Shown here: piece after piece, positions 1-9,600 of the stretch
Layout of the letters: every line of letters begins with the position of its first letter
Position numbering within the stretch: position 1 is the first letter of the stretch
NCBI GenBank assembly: GCA_013140955.1
Contig: JABFRY010000360.1
Coordinates: 1-12,308 of the forward strand
Direction: 5' to 3'
Length of the DNA: 12,308 bases
Source of the DNA: Acidobacteriota bacterium
Lineage (GTDB): Bacteria; Acidobacteriota; Vicinamibacteria; Vicinamibacterales; UBA2999
Notes under the pieces: model-generated
Databases searched by the model: none
Seen by the model: the letters and a program-made list of their open reading frames with translations, nothing else
What the model was told of the DNA's origin: nothing
Program-made: the position numbers and the translations under genes

Positions 1-117
1 GGGAGCAGCCGGAGCCGGAGCCGGGGCCTGCGCCGGCGCCTGCGCCAGTGCCTGCACCCCGAGGCTGACCGTGGCGAGCAGGGCGCCGAGGGCCGCCAGC
101 AGTCGTCGGGCGCTCAT
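1..117 (-). CDS. Exported protein of unknown function, N-terminal fragment
   Basis: Only the first 39 codons are present; the gene runs off the left edge. They encode a clear signal peptide: MSARR, then a hydrophobic Leu/Ala core, then an Ala-Leu-Ala-Gln site that looks like a signal peptidase I cleavage point near residue 25. A Gln/Ala/Pro-rich low-complexity stretch follows. The ATG at 117-115 overlaps the TGA of the preceding gene as ATGA. A GGAG sequence lies 6 nt upstream of the start, inside the end of that gene, so translation is probably coupled. It is the fifth gene of the minus-strand cluster. The Ala/Pro linker resembles the one after the signal peptide of the upstream propeller protein. 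The mature domain is outside the window, so no function can be given. The start is well supported; the gene's identity is unknown. Confidence 0.75.
   Translation of the reverse strand, partial: MSARRLLAALGALLATVSLGVQALAQAPAQAPAPAPAAP
5..52. repeat. Degenerate hexanucleotide repeat encoding an Ala/Pro linker
   Basis: About eight consecutive six-base units follow the pattern NNNGCC, including GGAGCC twice in a row, then GGGGCC, TGCGCC, GGCGCC and TGCGCC. On the minus strand they encode the Ala/Pro/Gln-rich segment just after the signal peptide of the partial gene. The units keep the reading frame, so gain or loss of a unit would change only linker length. Confidence 0.55.
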
Positions 118-1940
118 GATGCACTCCGCGCGGGCAAGGCGTTCCACTCGGTCATGGGCATGTCACGGCCGGGGAAGGCCACGGTCGTGAAGGGCCACCT
201 GGCCTTCACCCACGCCCTGACGGCCTTCTCGAGCACGGGATCGAGACCGGCCTCGGCCCCCTGGCGCGTGACCCAGAGCCGAACGGTGGCGTCGTAACCG
301 GCCTTCGTGCTCGGGTTGATATAGACACAGCCGAGTTCGGTCTGCCGGTCCGCGGAGAGGATGCCGTAGGCGAACGCCGTGTGATGTTGAAACTCCCACT
401 CGTGCCGCTTCAGCTCGCCGTAGTCCTGGGCGAGCGTGATGGAGGGCGGACCCGTGCGGTCCGTGCGGTCGAGGAGGGCCTGGTAGTCGGGAGCGAGGAT
501 CGTCGGCTCGAGGATGTTCCACACGAACGCGCCGACGACGGGCGGCCGCGGCGCGGCGAAGGCCGGCGGCGTGAACGCCGTCTTCCCGAGGGCCACGTCG
601 AGGGGCGTGGTAGGTGACGCCACCACCAGTTCCTCGGCGCAGCGACCGGTCGCGGTGCAGGCCTGATAGTGAATCCAGCGGGGCTCGCTCCCCGTGAACG
701 CGGCGCGGTAGTCGTCGCCGTCCCGGACGAAGGGCACCTCGGCGCTCGTGCCGTTCAGCGTGGTCCGCAGCACGAACGACGTGCCGGCGGCGCTCGACAG
801 CGGGCGGACGCGGAACGTGGTGGGCTGGCCGGGGAACCACACGGGCAGGTCCTCCACGAGCAGGTCGGCTGCGCCGTCGCCGTCGAGGTCGGCCCGCTTC
901 GCCCGCACCGTCCACGACTCGGGCACGGTGTGCAGGAGCTTGCTGGCCTGGAAACGCCACACGTTGGACCAGCGCCCGTTCGACAGCCAGACGGACCCGT
1001 GCAGCACGCGAATCGCGTCGCCGCCAGGGCCGACGAACTGGTGCGTCACGCGCTCGGTGGCCACGTCGATGCGGCTCACCGGGATGTCGCGCGCCGTCAC
1101 CCACACGGCCCCTTCGCCGGCCGCGATGTCGCCCCCGCCGCCGGGCACGCCGACCTCGATCGTCGCGACGGCCGTCATCGTGTGGGGATCGATCTTGGTG
1201 ACGCTGCCCCTCCCCTGGTTGAGCGTCCACACGTAGCCCTCGCCGACCGCCATGAAGCGGGGCGCGGTGTCCACCGGGATCTCCGCGATCACGGCGTTGG
1301 TGGCGGGATGGATGACCGACACCAGGTGTTTCTCGGTGCTCGAGACCCAGACGCGTCCGTAGCCGAAGACCGCGGTGAACGATCCCGGCGCCACCGTGAT
1401 CCGGGCGGCCACGCCATTTGTCGCCGGGTCGATGCGCGTGACCTCACCCTTGGGATCGCTCGGCAGCCAGACCGAGCCCGCGCCGTAGGCGATACCGCCT
1501 TCGTTGTGCGCGGGAGACACCGGCACCTTCGCCACCACCATGTTCGTGGTGGTGTCGATGCGGTAGACGACCTTCTCCGCGCAGCTCGGTGCCCAGAGCG
1601 TGCCCTCGGCGATGATCAGCCCTGAGCAGGGGTTGCGTACGGGCACGGTGGCGACCGTCTCGTTCGTGTACGGGTCCATCCGGCTCACCAGGTCCGCCGC
1701 CCGGCTGTTGGTCCAGACCTGGTTTTCACCCATGGCCAGCCAGTCGGGTGAGCCGATGATCGGATACTCGGCGTCTGGCACGATCGCCGCCATCGGATGC
1801 TGCACGGCCGGGACGCCCGGCTTCGGCACCGGCGCCGCGGCCGGGGCCTGCACCACGGGTGCCGGTGCCGGCTGTTGGGCCGCCACCGGCACGAGCACCG
1901 TAAGGGCGAGGAGCACGACACCGCCTGCCGCGCGCCTCAT
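114..1940 (-). CDS. Secreted seven-repeat beta-propeller protein with GNAT-like C-terminal domain
   Basis: 608 residues. Residues 1-22 form a signal peptide ending in VAAQ, followed by an Ala/Pro linker (24-45). Residues 65-330 hold seven repeats of about 40 residues. Each has a Val/Leu-Trp pair (75-76, 115-116, 157-158, 197-198, 237-238, 279-280, 317-318), and most continue with an 'RIDPxTN..VA.I.V' strand pattern. This matches the YVTN/virginiamycin-B-lyase-like propeller class, which is often non-enzymatic. DLDGDGAADL at 351-360 looks like a calcium-binding loop. Residues 370-440 look like a beta-sandwich, with Cys428 and Cys434 possibly forming a disulfide. Residues 470-600 contain ELGCVYINPS, a DATVRLWV stretch and a WPFTTVAFPGR stretch, which resemble small stand-alone GNAT-like proteins. 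The start ATG overlaps the upstream DUF1501 stop as ATGA, and the TGA overlaps the next start. The Shine-Dalgarno sequence is weak, so coupling probably drives initiation. The propeller call is firm; the GNAT-like call is from memory of the family. Confidence 0.85.
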   Translation of the reverse strand: MRRAAGGVVLLALTVLVPVAAQQPAPAPVVQAPAAAPVPKPGVPAVQHPMAAIVPDAEYPIIGSPDWLAMGENQVWTNSRAADLVSRMDPYTNETVATVPVRNPCSGLIIAEGTLWAPSCAEKVVYRIDTTTNMVVAKVPVSPAHNEGGIAYGAGSVWLPSDPKGEVTRIDPATNGVAARITVAPGSFTAVFGYGRVWVSSTEKHLVSVIHPATNAVIAEIPVDTAPRFMAVGEGYVWTLNQGRGSVTKIDPHTMTAVATIEVGVPGGGGDIAAGEGAVWVTARDIPVSRIDVATERVTHQFVGPGGDAIRVLHGSVWLSNGRWSNVWRFQASKLLHTVPESWTVRAKRADLDGDGAADLLVEDLPVWFPGQPTTFRVRPLSSAAGTSFVLRTTLNGTSAEVPFVRDGDDYRAAFTGSEPRWIHYQACTATGRCAEELVVASPTTPLDVALGKTAFTPPAFAAPRPPVVGAFVWNILEPTILAPDYQALLDRTDRTGPPSITLAQDYGELKRHEWEFQHHTAFAYGILSADRQTELGCVYINPSTKAGYDATVRLWVTRQGAEAGLDPVLEKAVRAWVKARWPFTTVAFPGRDMPMTEWNALPARSAS

Positions 1941-3382
1941 GCGAGGATCTCGTGCACGACTTCGCCCGCCGTGTCGGTCAGCCGGAAGTCACGGCTGCTG
2001 TAGTTGTAGGTCAGCTTCGTGTGGTCGATGCCGAGCAGGTAGAGGATGGTCGCGTGCAGGTCGTGCACGTGCACCTTCTTCTCCACGGCCTTGAACCCGA
2101 AGTCGTCGGTGGCGCCGTAGGCCATGCCGCCCTTGACGCCGGCTCCGGCCAGCCAGATGGAGAAGCCGGTCACGTTGTGGTCGCGACCGTTCACGACCCC
2201 GCCCACGTTCTCGTTCGACGTCTGGATGGCCGGCGTCCTGCCGAACTCGGTGCCGCAGACCACGAGCGTGTCCTCGAAGAGCCCTCGCTGCTTGAGGTCC
2301 TTGATGAGCGCGGCGTAGGCCTGGTCCGAGTCCTTCGCCAGCTTCCGGTAGGTCATGATGTCGTTGTGGGCGTCCCACGGGTCGCCCTTGCCGTAGTAGG
2401 TCTGCACCATGCGGACGCCCTTCTCGACCAGGCGGGCCGCCATCATGCACCCGAGCGCGGTGTTGCCGGGCCCGTACATCTCCAGGGTGGCCTTGCTCTC
2501 CTTGCTGACGTCGAAGACGTCTGGCGCCTCGGTCTGCATCCGGAAGGCGGTCTCCATCGTCTCGATCGAGGCGTCGAGATTCGAGTCGCGCTCCCGTACT
2601 CGCTGGAGGTGCATCTCGTTCATGTGGCGGAGGAAGCCGATGTCGCGCAGCTGCGGCTCCTCCTCCGCGGCGCGGATGATGTTGGGCACCACCTTCTGGG
2701 CCTGAAAGGCCTCGTCGGGCGTCCACTTGTTGTGCACGAGCGTGCCCTGGTAGACCGCCGGCAGGAACGCGGAACTCCAGAGCGGGCTCCCGATCGTCAG
2801 CGGTTCGGTAGGCGTGAGCACCACGAAACCTGGCAGGTTGTCGTTCATCGTGCCCAGGCCGTAGGTGATCCACGACCCCATGGAGGGCCGGCCCAGGAAG
2901 TTGGACCCCGTGTTCCACATCGTGAGGGTCGGCTCGTGGTTCGGAATGTCGGCCCACATCGATCGGATGACGCAGATGTCGTCCGCCACCGTACCCAGGT
3001 TGGGCCAGAGGTCGCTGAACTCGAGCCCGCTCTGCCCGTGCGGGCTGAACTTGAACGGCGACTTCATCAGGTTGCCGGTCTTGCGCTGGGTCAGGATCGG
3101 GCCGCCCGGCGTGGGCTGCCCGTCGTACTTGTCCAGCATCGGCTTCGGGTCGAACGTATCGACGTGCGAGACGCCGCCGTTCATGAACAGGAAGATCACC
3201 CGCTTCGCCTTCGGCTTGAAGTGGAGCTGCGTGAGCGTTCCCTTGGAGGCGGGCTCGACGGCCGCGGCCTGTGCCAGGGACGTGTTCAGCATGTTCGACA
3301 GGGCGACCATGCCGAATCCGCCGCCGAGTCGCGTGATCGCCTGCCGGCGGGTGAGGGGCTTGAAGAGATGGTTGCAGGACAT
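1937..3382 (-). CDS. Tat-exported DUF1501 protein (alkaline phosphatase/sulfatase superfamily)
   Basis: 481 residues from the chosen start. A longer frame opens at 3445, but that start would overlap the upstream gene by 46 nt and place 21 unrelated residues before the export signal. The ATG at 3382 has GGAG 8 nt upstream and lies 17 nt after the preceding stop. The N-terminus carries a twin-arginine motif (TRRQAI, 11-16), a hydrophobic stretch and an LAQAAA cleavage region near residue 40. DUF1501 landmarks follow in order: a GG.SHVDTFDPKP block (69-81), WDAH (336-339), TEFGRTP (378-384), GRDH (399-402) and HVHDLHATIL (438-447). These are the acidic and histidine residues expected to bind metal in this superfamily. 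Known members sit next to DUF1549/DUF1553 genes, as here. The Tat signal suggests folding, perhaps with metal, before export. Substrate and catalytic activity are not established for the family. Confidence 0.93.
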   Translation of the reverse strand: MSCNHLFKPLTRRQAITRLGGGFGMVALSNMLNTSLAQAAAVEPASKGTLTQLHFKPKAKRVIFLFMNGGVSHVDTFDPKPMLDKYDGQPTPGGPILTQRKTGNLMKSPFKFSPHGQSGLEFSDLWPNLGTVADDICVIRSMWADIPNHEPTLTMWNTGSNFLGRPSMGSWITYGLGTMNDNLPGFVVLTPTEPLTIGSPLWSSAFLPAVYQGTLVHNKWTPDEAFQAQKVVPNIIRAAEEEPQLRDIGFLRHMNEMHLQRVRERDSNLDASIETMETAFRMQTEAPDVFDVSKESKATLEMYGPGNTALGCMMAARLVEKGVRMVQTYYGKGDPWDAHNDIMTYRKLAKDSDQAYAALIKDLKQRGLFEDTLVVCGTEFGRTPAIQTSNENVGGVVNGRDHNVTGFSIWLAGAGVKGGMAYGATDDFGFKAVEKKVHVHDLHATILYLLGIDHTKLTYNYSSRDFRLTDTAGEVVHEILA

Positions 3383-3399
3383 GGGCTCGTCTCCGTCGG

Positions 3400-6300
3400 T
3401 CAGTCGAGGAACAGGAACTCGTTCGAGCTGAGCAGGGCCCAGCACAGGGATCGCAGGGGTGAATCCGGAAGGCGGGACGGCTCGGATCCACGCTCTGGCG
3501 CAACCACACCGTCGGTGGCCGCCGGCACCACCGCGTCGAGTGCCGTCCTGTAGGCCGGCTTCTGGACGAACGCCGTCGCGACCGAGAGTTCCTCGGGCGT
3601 CGGCGCGCGCTGATAGACCAGTTCGAACACCTTCCGCACCTGGGCGTCGGGTGACCCGAGCGGCGCGATGCGGTCAGCGATGGCCTGGGCCTGCTGCTGG
3701 ACGACCGTCCCGTTCAGGAAGAAGAGCCGCTGCTGCGGCACGTTCGTGGTGTAGCGCTTCTCGGTCGAGATGGTCGCGGCCGGCAGGTCGAAGGTGCTGT
3801 GGAAGTCGCTCGGATACATGCGACTGACCTTCGAGTAGACGGCGCGACGCGTCATCTTCTCGTCGAGCAGCTGCGACGGTCCACCGAGGGCGGTCATGTC
3901 GAGGCTGCCCGAGGCCTGCAGCAGGAGATCCCACACGCCCTCGGAATCGAGGCGCATGCGGTTCGCGCGCCAGTACAGCTGGTTGCCCGGGTCCTTCGCC
4001 ATGTTGGCGGTCACCGGTTCGGCGCTCAGCTGGTAGGTCCTCGACATGAGGATCTCCTTGTGCAGCGCCTTCCACGACATGCCGCTCTCGATGAACCGGG
4101 ACGCGAGGTGGTCCAGCAGTTCGGGATGGGTCGGCCGGTCGCCGGCCATGCCGAAGTTGCTCGGCGTGTTGACGATGCCGCGGCCCATGTGCCAGTCCCA
4201 CACCCTGTTCACGACGACGCGCATCGCAATGGGCTGGCGCACGATCTCCTCGGCGAGCGCCAGACGTCCGCTCCCCTCGGTGAACAGCGTCGGGGTGCCG
4301 GCGTTGAGGATCGACACCGACCCACGTGGCGCGTTGTCCCCGAAGGCATAGGGGTTGCCGCGCACGAACACCTTGAGGTCCGACGGCTGCGCCGCCTCGG
4401 CGATGCCGAACGCCTCGGGATAACGCGGCGGCATGGCCTTCTTGAACGCCTCGATGTCGGCCTTCAGCTTGTCCGCGTGCAGGCGGAGGTCGGCCGGCAG
4501 CCGGCGCTCGAGCGCCCCGTCGGTGAGCTTCAGCAGGCCGGGCCTGGGCTTGTCGCTCTCTTCGGCGTCCTCGGCCGTGGCTTCGGGCACGTCGCGCTCG
4601 AAGACGTCGCGCCACAGGAGCGTGTCCTCGCGGTCGAGGCTCTTGAGGTCGATCTGGTAGGCGTTGAGCCTCCGCTTCAGGCCGTTCGGCAGGGGGTCGA
4701 AGGGCTCGTTCTCGTCCTTCACCTGGGCGAGCGCGACCTCGTTGTCCTTCGTCAGCTTCTGGTACTTCTCGTTGACGTCGGCGACCTTGGCCACGAACGC
4801 CTGCGCCAGCGTCCGGGCCTCCGCCTCGGTGGACTCCCGGCTCACCATCTCCTGCCACGCGGCCAGGGCCGGGTAGTTGTCCGGACGCTTCCGCAGGAAG
4901 GTGACCCAGCGGTCGAGAATCTCCGGATCGAGCCGGGTATCCTCCGCCACGCTCGCCACGGTGGCCCGGCGCTCGGTGCCGACCTTCCAGGCGGCCATCA
5001 TGTAGTCCTCGGCCTGCGAGAACAGCATCTGCGCGTAGAGGTCCGACGCGTTCTCCAGGAACGTCTTCCGGTCCTCTTCCTTCTTCTCGAGGACCTTCTT
5101 CTGGCGGTCGTACTCCTCGACGACCGCTGCCGGCACGCGCGGGTAGGCCTTGAAGTTGGAGCTCGCGAAGACGCTGGCCATCTGGTAGTAGTCCTTGGTG
5201 TAGATGGCGTCGTACTTGTGGTTGTGGCAGCGGGCGCACCCGACGGTGAGGCCGAGGACGGCCTTGCTGGTGACGTCCACCTTGTCGTGCCACTCGTCGG
5301 CCCGCTCGATCGGCGCGGGATTGGCGTGGAAGATCCAGATGCCGTTGCCGTGCATGCCGAGCGCGGGGATGTAGCGGTCGCGGACCTTCTCGTCCAGCAG
5401 GTCCGCGGCGAGCTGTGCCTTCACGAACATGTCGTAGGGCAGGTCTTCGTTGAAGGCCTTGATCAGCCAGTCGCGATACAGGTAGGCGAACGGGTACTTC
5501 TCCGCACGATCGGGCCGTGCCGCCACGCGGTAGTCGTCCTCGCCGTAACGGACCACGTCCATCCAGTGGCGGGCCCAGCGTTCGCCGTACTGCGGCGAGG
5601 CCAGCAGCCGGTCGACGACCTTCTCCCACGCGTCGGGCGACGCGTCCTGCTCGAACGCCTGCACCTCCTCGTAGGTGGGCATCAGGCCGGTCAGGTCGTA
5701 GGTGACCCGGCGCAGCAGCGTGCGGCGGTCGGCCGTGGTGGTCGGCCGCAGCCCGTCCTGCTCGAGGCGTGCGAGGACGAAGCGATCGATGTCATTGAGC
5801 GGCCACGCCGTGTCGCGGACGGCTGGCGCCGCGCCCGCCCGCAGGGGCTGGACCGACCACAGGTTCTTCTGCTCCTCCGTGTAGACCTTCACCGGGGTCT
5901 TGTCCACGGGCCAGTAGGCTCCGTCCTTCACCCAGGTTTCGAAGAACGCGATCTGCTCGTCGGTGAGCCGCGTGCCGCCCTTGGGCATCTTGAGCGTGCC
6001 GCTGTGGCGGAGCGCCGCCACGAGAAGGCTGCGACCCGGATCGCCTGGGACCATCGCCGGCCCCGTCGCGCCACCGGCCAGGATGTCCTCGCGCGAGTCG
6101 AGGCGCAGTCCCCCGCTCTTGGAGTTGGTGTGGCACGCGAAGCACTGCTGCGCGAGCACCGGACGGATGTGCGTCTCGAAGTGCTCCGTCAGGACCGTCT
6201 CCGGCTTGCCGCCCACGATGGTCTCGGGCCAGACGGCTCCCTCCCGAACCCACCGCTCCAGCAGCGCGACCTGGTCGGCCGGCAGCGGATCGGTGCCCAT

Positions 6301-6606
6301 GGGCATCTTCATCGCACCCGTCTGCCGCACCGCCTGGATGAGCAGGCTGGCGTCGGGATCGCCGGGCACGACCGCCGGTCCCGACTTGCCACCCTCGAGC
6401 ATCGCGGCCCTGGAGTCGAGCGTGAGCCCGCCCAGGTCGTTGTCTCCATGGCAGCTGATGCAGTGCTCGGCGAAGATCGGCTGGATGCTCTGCTCGAAGA
6501 GCTCCCCGGCCGGGGCCTGCGGGGCCTGGGCGGACAGCGGCACGCCCGACTGCGAGAGGAGCGCCAGCGGCCAGATGGCCGCCAGCGCGAGGATGAGACG
6601 CTTCAT
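3400..6606 (-). CDS. Secreted PSCyt1-PSCyt1-DUF1549-DUF1553 protein
   Basis: 1068 residues. A signal peptide (about 1-27, ending PLSAQA) directs export. Two cytochrome-c-like PSCyt1 domains follow in tandem. The first has CISCH at 49-53 and a KMPM segment at 100-103; the second has CFACH at 155-159 and KMP at 206-208. These supply the CxxCH haem sites and likely axial Met ligands. DUF1549 (PSCyt2) covers about 265-475 and carries the family's own GCARCHNHKYD block (Cys457, Cys460, His461). A charged, mostly helical linker (about 485-760) contains probable coiled coil. DUF1553 (PSD1) fills 781-1068, with NRVWDWHMGRGIV (800-812) and the usual LLSSNEFLFLD ending. The start has GGAGG 8 nt upstream and lies 33 nt after the receptor stop. 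Family members are linked to DUF1501 genes; the redox chemistry is unknown. Most proteins I know of this type have one N-terminal PSCyt1, so the duplication is notable. Confidence 0.95.
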   Translation of the reverse strand: MKRLILALAAIWPLALLSQSGVPLSAQAPQAPAGELFEQSIQPIFAEHCISCHGDNDLGGLTLDSRAAMLEGGKSGPAVVPGDPDASLLIQAVRQTGAMKMPMGTDPLPADQVALLERWVREGAVWPETIVGGKPETVLTEHFETHIRPVLAQQCFACHTNSKSGGLRLDSREDILAGGATGPAMVPGDPGRSLLVAALRHSGTLKMPKGGTRLTDEQIAFFETWVKDGAYWPVDKTPVKVYTEEQKNLWSVQPLRAGAAPAVRDTAWPLNDIDRFVLARLEQDGLRPTTTADRRTLLRRVTYDLTGLMPTYEEVQAFEQDASPDAWEKVVDRLLASPQYGERWARHWMDVVRYGEDDYRVAARPDRAEKYPFAYLYRDWLIKAFNEDLPYDMFVKAQLAADLLDEKVRDRYIPALGMHGNGIWIFHANPAPIERADEWHDKVDVTSKAVLGLTVGCARCHNHKYDAIYTKDYYQMASVFASSNFKAYPRVPAAVVEEYDRQKKVLEKKEEDRKTFLENASDLYAQMLFSQAEDYMMAAWKVGTERRATVASVAEDTRLDPEILDRWVTFLRKRPDNYPALAAWQEMVSRESTEAEARTLAQAFVAKVADVNEKYQKLTKDNEVALAQVKDENEPFDPLPNGLKRRLNAYQIDLKSLDREDTLLWRDVFERDVPEATAEDAEESDKPRPGLLKLTDGALERRLPADLRLHADKLKADIEAFKKAMPPRYPEAFGIAEAAQPSDLKVFVRGNPYAFGDNAPRGSVSILNAGTPTLFTEGSGRLALAEEIVRQPIAMRVVVNRVWDWHMGRGIVNTPSNFGMAGDRPTHPELLDHLASRFIESGMSWKALHKEILMSRTYQLSAEPVTANMAKDPGNQLYWRANRMRLDSEGVWDLLLQASGSLDMTALGGPSQLLDEKMTRRAVYSKVSRMYPSDFHSTFDLPAATISTEKRYTTNVPQQRLFFLNGTVVQQQAQAIADRIAPLGSPDAQVRKVFELVYQRAPTPEELSVATAFVQKPAYRTALDAVVPAATDGVVAPERGSEPSRLPDSPLRSLCWALLSSNEFLFLD

Positions 6607-6639
6607 GTCAGATGCCTCCGGGATTCCCTGTGTTCGACC
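6607..6639 (-). promoter_or_regulatory. Intergenic ribosome binding site between receptor and cytochrome gene
   Basis: The 33-nt gap between the receptor stop and the next start contains CCGGAGG on the minus strand, 8 nt before the ATG. There is no hairpin or T-run here, so read-through from the receptor gene into the downstream genes is expected. Confidence 0.6.
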
Positions 6640-9600
6640 CTAGAACTCGTAGCGGAGCGCGAACTGCATCACGCGGGCGGGCGCCGCTTCCGTGAACTGA
6701 CCAAAGTTCCCGGGAGACGCCGCGTCGAGGCGCACGTTGGTGAAGTTCACGTTGTTGAAGGCGTTGAACGCCTCGGCACGGAACTGGATCCGGTGACCGT
6801 TGCCGAACGTGATGTTCTTGGTCACGGCCAGGTCCGTGTTGTAGAAGTCGTCGAGACGGAGGGCCGCGCGGGTGCCCACCTCGCCGGGCCGCATCGGCTG
6901 CCAGTTCTCAGCCTCCGTGGTGGACGCGAAGATGGCGGGGTTGCCGTTCTGGTTGGTGGTCATGCCGGCGTCGTACGGCCCCACGGGGTCGGCGATGGTG
7001 GTGAACGAGAAGTTCGTCGGCCAGATCCCGGTGTAGGCCACCGAGGTCGGCAGGCCCGAGCGATACCGGAAGATGCCGGTGAGCTGCCAGCCGCCCACCA
7101 GGGCATCCATCAGACCGCCCGCATTGCCCAGGAAGGCCTTGCCGCGGCCGAAGGGCAGCTCGAACATCACGTTGCTGTTGATGTTGTGCCGCACGTCGAA
7201 GTCGGAATCGCCGTAGAAGGCGTCGAAGTCGTACGGGTTGAGCATGATGCCGCCCGCCGACCCGCCGCCGGCCTCGGCCGCGCCGCCGTTGTCCATCGAG
7301 TGCGACAGGGTGTAGTTGAAGTCGAACGACACGTTGTTGCTGAGCGGCTTGCGCAGCGACAGCGTCATGCCGTTGAAGTTGGCGTAGCCCGCGTTGGTCC
7401 ACATCGACATGCCGCTGCTCTGCGTCGGGTAGAGCGTGTAGCAGCCGGTGGCCACGATGCAGTTGGGGAATGCGGCGGTCCGCACGCGGTCGATGACGTG
7501 CGTCGCGTCCGCGTCGCTGCCGCCGTTCTGACCCCAGATGAGGTCGAAGTAGTTCGCCGTGGCGCTGCCCGGGAAGTAGAGATTCGCCAGGGCCGGCATC
7601 ATGTTCTCGATGAACGGGATGGTGCCCGCGAGCGCCGGGTTGGCCCGCACGGCCGCCGGCGTGATGCCCGCATCGTGGATGCTGCGGATGGTGTTGGCCA
7701 TCTCCTTCCAGGTCTGGCCAGAGCCCTGATCCTGGAACTGAATCGCCCACCCGCCGGCGTCGATCTGCATCAGCAGGTCCCTGGACCACCGGCCGACGTA
7801 GCCGACCTCCGCCGTCATGCCTCCCACGAGCGACCGCGCCACGGAGAAGTTCGCGTTGAAGGAATAGGGCGAGTGCAGGTCGGTCGCGATGCCCATGTAG
7901 TTGCCGCCGATGAAGTTGACCTCGGGCGGCGCGAACGGGAACTCGTGCCGGGACGCGGCGGCAATCTCCGGCAGCGTGCCCAGGTAGCGCGGCCCCGTGG
8001 TGAAGTTCACCGAGGGGGTCCGGACGACTTCGGAGAGACCGAACGACGCGGCGTTGTCGAACTGTGTCACCAGGTCGCTGCCGAACCGGTCGTAGACGAG
8101 GACGGCGCCCGCCCGGATGACGCCGCCGTCACCGGTCAGCCGCTTGAGGAAGCCGTCCTCGGGCGTGTAGGCGATGGCCAGACGGGGCGCGAAGTTGTTG
8201 TTGTCGTTCGCATACCAGCTCTGGCTGCCGTTGACGGGGCCGATGAAGTCGTACCGCATGATGTTGTTCGGCAGCTGGTTGCTGGGGATGCCGTTGGCCA
8301 TGCCGTCGAGCCGCTCCTGGAAGAAGTCCTGCAGCGGGAAGAGCGGCGCGACCTGCAGGCCGTTCTGCTCGTAGGGCACGCCGAGGCGCGCGTAACGCAC
8401 GCCGTAGGTCAGCGTGACGTTCGGCGTCATGCGCCAGTTGTCCCCGACGTACACCTCCCACTCGTTGCTGGCGAAGTTCCGCACCGTCGGCGTCCCGATG
8501 GGCAGGGGGTTGCCGTCCCGGTCGTAGCTGTAGGTCATCGAGCTGGTGGTGATCAGCCCGAAGAGGTCGCCATAGGCGCGCGTCACGGTGTTGGCGTCAG
8601 ACAGTCGCACCGAGGGATTGCCGGTCAGCGCCTGCAGGTAGGCGTTGGTCGCGGCCGTGATGTCGGAGCCGAGGCCCAGGAGGCTCCCGCGTCCGTAGGA
8701 GAACGTCTCGAACGCGTTGCTGTAGTTGGTGCGCTCGTTCCGGATGATCCGGATGTTGGCGCCCGTCGTCACCGTGTGGCTGCCCTTGCTCCACGTCAGG
8801 TCGTTGGTGAAGTTGTAGGTGGGCGCGTCCCGCTCGAACGGCCGCGTGTAATCGAGCGGCGCGTCGATGCTGTCGAAGGTGAACCGCGATCCCAGCGTGC
8901 CCGTCCGCTCGATGTTGATGCGCGTGAGACCGAAGTTGGCCACGTTCACCAGGCTCGGCGACAGCATCGCGGTGTAGGACGCCGAGACGCCGTAGCTGTT
9001 GTTGAGCAGCCTCGCCGTGGGGTCCATCCCTGGGTACTGGGCCAGCACCTCGTCACGTCCGGAGTCCGCGATCGTGGTGCGAACCGACAGGTTGTGCGCG
9101 CTCTGCGAATCGAGCTTCAGGTCCAGCTTGCCGACGAAGGCCCGGTTGTCGAGTTCGAAGGGGGCGTTGAACCGGTAGCCGGCGAAGTTGAGGCCGTTGT
9201 CCACGCCCGTGGACGGGTCGTTCGGCATCGGCAGCCCGTTGAAGATGTCGAGCATGGCCGGGCTCACGCCCAGGCGCAGCGGGTCGATGGCCTTCAGGGC
9301 GTCCGGACCGAGCGTGTAGACGCGACCGTCGCTCGCCTTGGCCATGATGGTGCCCGAGCGCAGGCTCGCCGACGGCACCGCCCGCAGCACGTTCTGTGCG
9401 CTGTTGTCCTTGCGGCGCTCGAAGTTGCCGAAGAAGAACGCGCGGTTCGTCACGATGGGACCGCCGAGCGAGAAGCCGTACTGATTCCGCTTGAGCTGCT
9501 CCTTGGGAATGCCGGCCCTGTTGCTGAACCAGTTGTTCGACGAGGTGGACGTGTCGCGGTTGTACTCGTAGGCCGAGCCCCGGAACTGATTGGTGCCGCT

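Noticed and set aside
3383..3445. Longer N-terminus for the DUF1501 protein starting at 3445
   Set aside because: It would overlap the preceding gene by 46 nt and bury the twin-arginine signal 21 residues deeper. The ATG at 3382 has its own Shine-Dalgarno sequence.
1952..3553. Plus-strand open frame of over 500 codons opposite the DUF1501 gene
   Set aside because: Shadow frame of the same kind. It has no domain signature and covers a clearly coding minus-strand gene.
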